Assembly (NCBI GenBank): GCA_023426265.1
Contig: JAFABA010000203.1
Location: forward strand, 1 to 10,609
Origin: Bacillota bacterium
Lineage (GTDB): Bacteria > Bacillota > Clostridia > Christensenellales > CAG-138
DNA: 10,609 bases
Direction of reading: 5' to 3'
This document shows, piece after piece, positions 7,100-10,609 of the stretch (within the stretch, counting starts at the first letter, position 1; the number at the start of each line of letters is the position of its first letter). The notes below the pieces were generated by a model. The model ran no database searches. It was not told the origin of the DNA and worked only from the letters and a program-made list of their open reading frames with translations. The position numbers and the translations under genes were made by a program.

Positions 7100-8302
7100 A
7101 TGTTGGAAATGGATTTTGAAAGCGGTCAATTTGCGCAGCTAAAGGTTGTGGGCGTGGGCGGTGCTGGCAACAACGCCGTCAACCGCATGATACAGTACGG
7201 CCTGCGCGGCGTGGAATTTATCGCCGTGAATACGGACAAGCAGGCACTGTATCTTTCGCGCGCCAACCAGAAAATACAGATCGGGGAAAAGCTGACAAAA
7301 GGCCTTGGCGCGGGTGCCGATCCTGAAATCGGCCGCAAGGCCGCCGAAGAAAGCCGCGATCAAATCACCGAGGCGCTTAAGGGTGCTGATCTTGTGTTTA
7401 TTACCGCGGGCATGGGCGGCGGCACCGGCACAGGCGCGGCGCCGATTGTGGCGGAATGCGCCAAGCAGATGGGCATCCTTACGGTGGGCGTCGTCACCAA
7501 GCCCTTTAAATTCGAAGGCAAGGTGCGCATGCGCAACGCCGAAAGCGGCATCCAGATGCTAAAACCCGCCGTGGATACGCTTATCACCATACCGAACGAC
7601 AGGCTTCTTGACGTGGTAAAAACTTCAAGCCTTGTGGATGCGCTCCGCGTGGCGGACGACGTATTGCGCCAGGGCATACAGGGCATCAGCGATCTGATCG
7701 CCGTGCCCAGCATGATCAATCTGGACTTCGCGGACGTGCGCTCCATTATGAAAGAAAAGGGCATGGCGCACATGGGCATCGGCACGGCCTCGGGCGACAA
7801 ACGCGCCGTGGAAGCCGCGCGCCAGGCGGTGGAAAGCCCGCTACTCGAAACCACGATCAACGGCGCGAAGGGCGTGCTGATGAATATCACCGGCGGCACG
7901 GACCTCGGGCTGTTTGAAGTCAACGAGGCTGCCGAGTTGATCCAGGCCACCGCGGATCCTGACGCCAACATCATCTGGGGCGCGGGAATCGATGAGGAAA
8001 TGGGCGACAGCCTCAGGATCACCGTCATCGCCACCGGATTTGAAACGGTATCGGATATGGAGCCGGCGCCGCAGCCGCGCCAGCGCATCACCGTGCGCGA
8101 TATGCGCGAGCCGCTCAGCTCCGTTGTCGCCAAGGAGCCACAGGTCCCCTGGCAGCCGCCGCGCCAGCCCGTGGTGCCCACGCAGCGCCGGGCGGAGGAG
8201 CAGCCGGAGGAACCGCCCCGCACCTATGTCCCGCGGGATAAGCACAGCAACCTTGACGTGCCCAGCTTTTTAAGAAACCGCGACAACGATCAGGGCCGCT
8301 AG
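7100..8302 (+). CDS. ftsZ: FtsZ, tubulin-like GTPase of the Z ring
   Basis: FtsZ polymerises with GTP into the ring that organises the divisome. The 400-residue protein has GVGGAGNNAVNRM (18-30), the tubulin signature GGGTGTG (106-112), PNDRLL (165-170), the synergy-loop motif NLDFADVRSIM (208-218) with catalytic Asp residues at 210 and 213, and NITGGTDLGLFEV (262-274). A variable Pro/Gln/Arg/Glu linker spans about 320-384, followed by the C-terminal FtsA-binding peptide LDVPSFLRNR (385-394). AAAGGGGG (7085-7092) lies 7 nt before the ATG. The 112-bp gap after ftsA has a 5-bp GC stem (GCGCG 6989-6993 with CGCGC 7007-7011) without a T run and no convincing promoter, so ftsZ is probably co-transcribed with ftsA. 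The block ends at the terminator at 8351-8381. Confidence 0.99.
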   Translation: MLEMDFESGQFAQLKVVGVGGAGNNAVNRMIQYGLRGVEFIAVNTDKQALYLSRANQKIQIGEKLTKGLGAGADPEIGRKAAEESRDQITEALKGADLVFITAGMGGGTGTGAAPIVAECAKQMGILTVGVVTKPFKFEGKVRMRNAESGIQMLKPAVDTLITIPNDRLLDVVKTSSLVDALRVADDVLRQGIQGISDLIAVPSMINLDFADVRSIMKEKGMAHMGIGTASGDKRAVEAARQAVESPLLETTINGAKGVLMNITGGTDLGLFEVNEAAELIQATADPDANIIWGAGIDEEMGDSLRITVIATGFETVSDMEPAPQPRQRITVRDMREPLSSVVAKEPQVPWQPPRQPVVPTQRRAEEQPEEPPRTYVPRDKHSNLDVPSFLRNRDNDQGR

Positions 8303-8308
8303 GCCCTG
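8291..8308 (+). other. Perfect hairpin spanning the ftsZ stop codon
   Basis: CAGGGCC (8291-8297) pairs with GGCCCTG (8302-8308) across the 4-nt loop GCTA. The TAG stop (8300-8302) lies in the loop and first stem base. Only two T residues follow, so it should not terminate well. It may protect the mRNA 3' end in tandem with the terminator 43 nt downstream. Confidence 0.5.
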
Positions 8309-8350
8309 TTAAAAAGAGGCCGGTTGTCCAGTAAGTTTGATACATATCCG

Positions 8351-8381
8351 GGGGAGAAGGCAAATGCCGTCTCCCCTTTTT
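8351..8381 (+). terminator. Strong intrinsic terminator after ftsZ
   Basis: GGGGAGA (8351-8357) pairs with TCTCCCC (8370-8376). An inner GGC/GCC stem (8359-8361 with 8366-8368) is separated by one mismatch and closed by an AAAT loop. Five T residues follow (8377-8381), then ATAT. This is a textbook rho-independent terminator; it separates the division genes from the sporulation unit. Confidence 0.9.
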
Positions 8382-8423
8382 ATATCTATAAATTTCAGTG
8401 AATAAGGCGAAAAAGCCAAAAGA

Positions 8424-8461
8424 AGGAAGCGACGGGACCGTTCGCCTCTCCATGGCTTCCT
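8424..8461 (+). repeat. Nested dyads between the ftsZ terminator and the sporulation promoter
   Basis: AGGAAGC (8424-8430) is a perfect inverted repeat of GCTTCCT (8455-8461). Between them lies a second near-perfect dyad, GCGACGG (8429-8435) with CCGTTCGC (8438-8445), broken by one extra T. The two overlap at their left arms, so as RNA they would exclude each other. As DNA they could be a regulator site upstream of the putative sigma-G promoter. No T run follows. Confidence 0.35.
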
Positions 8462-8467
8462 GCCGTA

Positions 8468-8497
8468 TCATAGAAACACCTCTTTTTGTGCATGCTA
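8468..8497 (+). promoter_or_regulatory. Predicted sigma-G (forespore) promoter
   Basis: CATGCTA (8491-8497) fits the B. subtilis sigma-G -10 consensus CATNMTA at all seven positions. TCATA (8468-8472) lies 18 nt upstream and fits the -35 consensus GHATR at four of five. spoVA operons are known sigma-G targets, so the context supports this. Transcription would start near 8504, leaving a very short leader that begins at or in the ribosome binding site (AAGGAGGTG, 8505-8513). The short motifs can arise by chance. Confidence 0.5.
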
Positions 8498-8518
8498 AAA
8501 GCAAAAGGAGGTGTACCT

Positions 8519-8710
8519 ATGGCAAAAAAAAGGCTATGGATCCTTGTGCTGATCCTGCTCTTCCTGTTGGGCGCGATCATAACAAGCATTTTTATTCTCT
8601 CGCGCTCCGGGGAGAACGTATACAGAAACGCGCAGCTGGTGCAGGGACCCAAGGCGGAGGAACCGGAAGCGCTGGAAGCATATCTGCGATTGGAGGAGAA
8701 GCTCAAATGA
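8519..8710 (+). CDS. Unrecognised 63-residue single-pass membrane protein, first gene of the spoVA unit
   Basis: I do not recognise this protein. It has a short basic N terminus (MAKKR), one strong hydrophobic helix at about residues 6-28 (the segment ends near SIFIL), then a hydrophilic Glu/Ala/Leu-rich tail (about 31-63) that looks helical and acidic. The positive N terminus predicts that the tail faces outward, which in a forespore would be the intermembrane space; an uncleaved signal anchor is likely because no clear cleavage site is seen. AAGGAGGTG (8505-8513) lies just before the ATG at 8519, stronger than most sites in this window, so translation is likely. The in-frame ATG at 8486 lacks such a site. 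Its TGA overlaps the start of the next gene, implying translational coupling. Position after a putative sigma-G promoter suggests forespore expression. The function is unknown; it does not look like SpoVAA or SpoVAB. Confidence 0.7.
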   Translation: MAKKRLWILVLILLFLLGAIITSIFILSRSGENVYRNAQLVQGPKAEEPEALEAYLRLEEKLK

Positions 8711-8838
8711 GAAAATATGCGGCGTTTCCCGTTCCGGATATCCACGGGAATGCGGGCTCCATGGGCCCCGGAGAGCGGGAGCAGCGGTATCATCCTTATG
8801 TGGAACCGATCCGCCAGCGGGAACCCGGCCGCTCATAG
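8707..8838 (+). CDS. Unrecognised 43-residue soluble Pro/Arg-rich protein
   Basis: I do not recognise this protein. Its ATG overlaps the previous stop in an ATGA, and GGAGGAG (8692-8698), inside the end of the upstream gene, lies 8 nt before it. The product is rich in Pro, Arg, Gly and Glu, with Tyr and Phe (KYAAFPVPDIHG near the start, YHPYVEPIRQREPGRS at the end). It has no hydrophobic helix and no cysteine, so it is probably cytoplasmic (forespore) and possibly disordered. It ends 33 nt before spoVAC. The same frame is open upstream to a GTG at 8398, but that start lacks a ribosome binding site and would lie over the neighbouring gene. The gene could be a real small spore protein or a coupling leader for spoVAC. 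Confidence 0.5.
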   Translation: MRKYAAFPVPDIHGNAGSMGPGEREQRYHPYVEPIRQREPGRS

Positions 8839-8843
8839 GCCGG
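8825..8843 (+). other. Perfect hairpin spanning the stop codon before spoVAC
   Basis: CCGGCC (8825-8830) pairs with GGCCGG (8838-8843) across a 7-nt loop; the TAG stop (8836-8838) lies at the loop-stem junction. No T run follows. It stands 10 nt before the AAGGAGG (8854-8860) of spoVAC and could tune spoVAC translation or mRNA processing. Confidence 0.4.
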
Positions 8844-8871
8844 AAGGAACAATAAGGAGGAACTTTTTATC

Positions 8872-9318
8872 GTGAAGAACGACAAAAAAGCACAGGCCTA
8901 TCAGGCCATGGTAAAGGATCGCGCGCCCAAGAGCAAGACCTTTACCATGTGCCTGAAAGCGTTTTTAGTAGGCGGGATCATTTGCTGCATCGGCCAGCTC
9001 ATCCACGATACCGGCGAGCAATGGTTCCAGTTAAACGAGGAAGACGTGGCCATCTATACCGCGATCGTGCTGGTATTTTTGGGCGCGTTCCTGACGGGGT
9101 TGGGCGTATATGATAAAATCGGCGCGTTTGCGGGCGCGGGCTCCGTGGTGCCCATTACGGGTTTTGCAAATTCCATTGTCGCCCCGGCGATGGAGCACAA
9201 AACCGAAGGATACGTCATGGGAGTGGGCGCGAAACTCTTTAGCTTGGCGGGCCCGGTGCTGGTATACGGCATTTCAAGCTCGATACTGGTCGGGCTGCTT
9301 TACTTGCTATTTTCATAA
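8872..9318 (+). CDS. spoVAC: SpoVAC, stage V sporulation membrane protein
   Basis: SpoVAC is an integral membrane part of the SpoVA complex in the inner spore membrane, needed for dipicolinic acid uptake in sporulation and release in germination; the B. subtilis protein has been described as mechanosensitive. The 148-residue length matches the family (about 150). A polar N terminus (1-25) is followed by hydrophobic segments near 27-45, 60-80, 85-105 and 120-147. Conserved-looking motifs are VGGIICCIGQLIHDTG, GLGVYDKIGAFAGAGS and PITGFANSIVAPAMEHKTEG. The start is GTG 8872 with AAGGAGG (8854-8860) 11 nt upstream, slightly long. It resembles SpoVAE in the same unit (GxICxxGQL and AGAGxxVPxTGF), as expected for these related proteins. 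spoVAD follows after 20 nt. Confidence 0.95.
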   Translation: MKNDKKAQAYQAMVKDRAPKSKTFTMCLKAFLVGGIICCIGQLIHDTGEQWFQLNEEDVAIYTAIVLVFLGAFLTGLGVYDKIGAFAGAGSVVPITGFANSIVAPAMEHKTEGYVMGVGAKLFSLAGPVLVYGISSSILVGLLYLLFS

Positions 9319-9338
9319 TTTCATAACCGGAGGAACGA

Positions 9339-10391
9339 ATGACAGCGTCAAAAAGACGTGGGGAACATACTGTGGCGTTTGAAAAACAGCCCAGGCTTTT
9401 GAGCACCGCCAATATCGTGGGGGACGTGGAGGGCAAGGGCCCGCTTGGGCCTGCGTTTGACATGGTACTCACCGACGATACCTGGGGGGAAAGCAGTTGG
9501 GAAAAGGCGGAATGCAAAATGTTTGAGCAGGCCGTCCGCCTTGCGCTGACCAAGGTGAACTGGGATACCAAAAAGCTCAATTGCCTTTTGGGCGGGGATT
9601 TATTGAACCAGATCATCACCGCCAACTATGCGGCGCGGCAGTTGGGCATCCCCTTTTTGGGCCTGTATGGCGCATGCTCCACAATGGCGGAATCGATGCT
9701 GGTGGGCAGCATGTTGATCGACGGCGGCTTTGCGGATCACGTGGCCTGCGCGGCCTCCAGCCATTTTTCCACGGCGGAGCGGCAGTACCGCTATCCGTTG
9801 GAAATGGGTACTACCAGCCCGCCCACCGCGCAGCGCACCGTAACGGGTGCGGGCGCTGTGATATTAAGCGCGGAAGCCATATTGGAAGCGCAAAAGGGTC
9901 CCGCTGTATTTCGAAATATCCACATTGAAAGCGGAACCATCGGCACGGTCATTGATATGGGCATCACGGACGCCGCCAACATGGGCGCAGCTATGGCGCC
10001 TGCGGCGTGTTCTACCATCCTGACGCACCTCGCGGACATGGGGCGCACGGCAACATATTACGACGCCATCGTGACCGGAGACCTCGGCAGCTTTGGTTCC
10101 GAAATGCTGCACGAGCTGTGCATGGACGAAGGCGTGGATATTGCAGACAGGCATCTGGACTGCGGAAACCTGGTGTTCGACGCGCAGCAGCAGAACGTCA
10201 ATTGCGGCGGAAGCGGCTGCGGCTGCTCGGCGGTGGTGCTGAGCGCGCATCTGCTGCATCTTCTGGAAAAAGGCACATGGAAACGGATGCTGTTTCTGGC
10301 CACGGGCGCGCTGATGAGCCCGGACGCCACCATGCAGGGGGAGAGCATCCCCGGCATCGCGCATGCCGTCGTGCTGGAAAGGGATGACTGA
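9339..10391 (+). CDS. spoVAD: SpoVAD, dipicolinic-acid-binding protein of the SpoVA complex
   Basis: SpoVAD is a soluble, membrane-associated protein with a thiolase-like fold that binds dipicolinic acid on the SpoVA channel. The 350-residue product is close to the B. subtilis length (about 338). It shows GPLGPAFD (34-41), GGDLLNQIITANYAAR (85-100), LYGACSTMAES (109-119) with the Cys at 113, AASSHFSTAERQYRYP (138-153), MGAAMAPAA (215-223), TGDLGSFGSEML (246-257), GGSGCGCSA (290-298) and ATGALMSP (321-328). GGAGG (9329-9333) is 5 nt before ATG 9339. An in-frame GTG at 9372 would remove 11 residues (MTASKRRGEHT), which are not obviously conserved, but it lacks an equal ribosome binding site. 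The stop is 2 nt before spoVAE, so translation is probably coupled. Confidence 0.97.
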   Translation: MTASKRRGEHTVAFEKQPRLLSTANIVGDVEGKGPLGPAFDMVLTDDTWGESSWEKAECKMFEQAVRLALTKVNWDTKKLNCLLGGDLLNQIITANYAARQLGIPFLGLYGACSTMAESMLVGSMLIDGGFADHVACAASSHFSTAERQYRYPLEMGTTSPPTAQRTVTGAGAVILSAEAILEAQKGPAVFRNIHIESGTIGTVIDMGITDAANMGAAMAPAACSTILTHLADMGRTATYYDAIVTGDLGSFGSEMLHELCMDEGVDIADRHLDCGNLVFDAQQQNVNCGGSGCGCSAVVLSAHLLHLLEKGTWKRMLFLATGALMSPDATMQGESIPGIAHAVVLERDD

Positions 10392-10393
10392 CC

Positions 10394-10609
10394 ATGTTTG
10401 ACTACCTGATGGTATTTGTAATCGGCGGGGCGATCTGCGTCGTCGGCCAGTTGCTCATCAGCCTGACCCGTATGACACCCGCACGCGTACTGGTGCTGTT
10501 CGTGACGGCGGGCGTGTTTTTGACTGCTATCGGCCTGTACGAGCCGCTGGTGGATCTCGCGGGGGCAGGGGCTACTGTGCCGCTGACCGGCTTTGGCTAC
10601 GCCCTGTGC
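10394..10609 (+). CDS. spoVAE: SpoVAE (SpoVAEb-type), 5' part, cut by the window end
   Basis: This is the third core membrane protein of the SpoVA dipicolinic acid channel. The visible 72 residues hold a first helix with GGAICVVGQLLI (about 11-22), a second hydrophobic segment (VLVLFVTAGVFLTAIGLY) and the family signature YEPLVDLAGAGATVPLTGFGYA, very like B. subtilis SpoVAEb. The full family length is about 115-120 residues, so roughly 40% is missing. There is only a 2-nt gap after spoVAD; AAAGGG (10378-10383), inside the end of spoVAD, is the likely ribosome site. The ACDE order is the minimal clostridial spoVA arrangement, so the operon may end just outside the window. Confidence 0.95.
   Translation, partial: MFDYLMVFVIGGAICVVGQLLISLTRMTPARVLVLFVTAGVFLTAIGLYEPLVDLAGAGATVPLTGFGYALC

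Noticed and set aside
7360..8223. A 287-codon minus-strand frame over ftsZ
   Set aside because: Shadow of ftsZ: no known motifs, Ser/Arg/Met-rich composition and no separate promoter or ribosome site.
8398..8706. Longer version of the 43-residue gene starting at GTG 8398
   Set aside because: No ribosome site at 8398, and it would overlap the well-initiated 63-residue membrane protein; ATG 8707 has GGAGGAG at the right distance.

Overview
The window carries the distal part of a division and cell-wall (dcw) cluster followed by a spoVA sporulation operon, all on the + strand. The organism is an endospore-forming member of the Bacillota, most likely class Clostridia. The spoVAC-spoVAD-spoVAE set, the gene order murD-ftsW-murA-ftsQ(divIB)-ftsA-ftsZ, strong AGGAGG-type ribosome binding sites and a GC-rich base composition all fit this. 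An order such as Christensenellales is possible but is only an impression. I see no mobile element, CRISPR array, tRNA or rRNA.

Layout. Positions 1-188 are a non-coding leader with a possible weak terminator or attenuator. Then come murD (198-1544), ftsW/spoVE-type SEDS glycosyltransferase (1647-2759), murA (2879-4141) and ftsQ/divIB (4151-5587), closely spaced and probably co-transcribed. The murG gene usually found between ftsW and murA is absent; a 119-bp gap with a weak hairpin lies there instead. An AT-rich, dyad-rich region (about 5636-5808) carries a likely housekeeping promoter for ftsA (TTG start at 5809) and ftsZ (7100-8302). A strong intrinsic terminator at 8351-8381 closes the division block.

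After the terminator comes a sporulation unit. A putative sigma-G promoter (-10 at 8491-8497) lies just before an unrecognised 63-residue single-pass membrane protein (8519-8710). An unrecognised 43-residue soluble protein follows, its start overlapping the previous stop (8707-8838), then spoVAC (8872-9318), spoVAD (9339-10391) and the 5' part of spoVAE (10394 to the window end).

How the genes work together. MurA and MurD make cytoplasmic peptidoglycan precursors. FtsW polymerises lipid II at the septum, FtsQ/DivIB links the divisome across the membrane, and FtsA anchors FtsZ filaments to the membrane. SpoVAC, SpoVAD and SpoVAE belong to the channel complex that moves dipicolinic acid into the forespore and out at germination. 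The two small upstream genes are the best candidates here for something undescribed, perhaps accessory parts of the SpoVA system. Other points worth a look are an amber stop in the FtsQ tail followed by a matching open frame, and the dyad array before ftsA.
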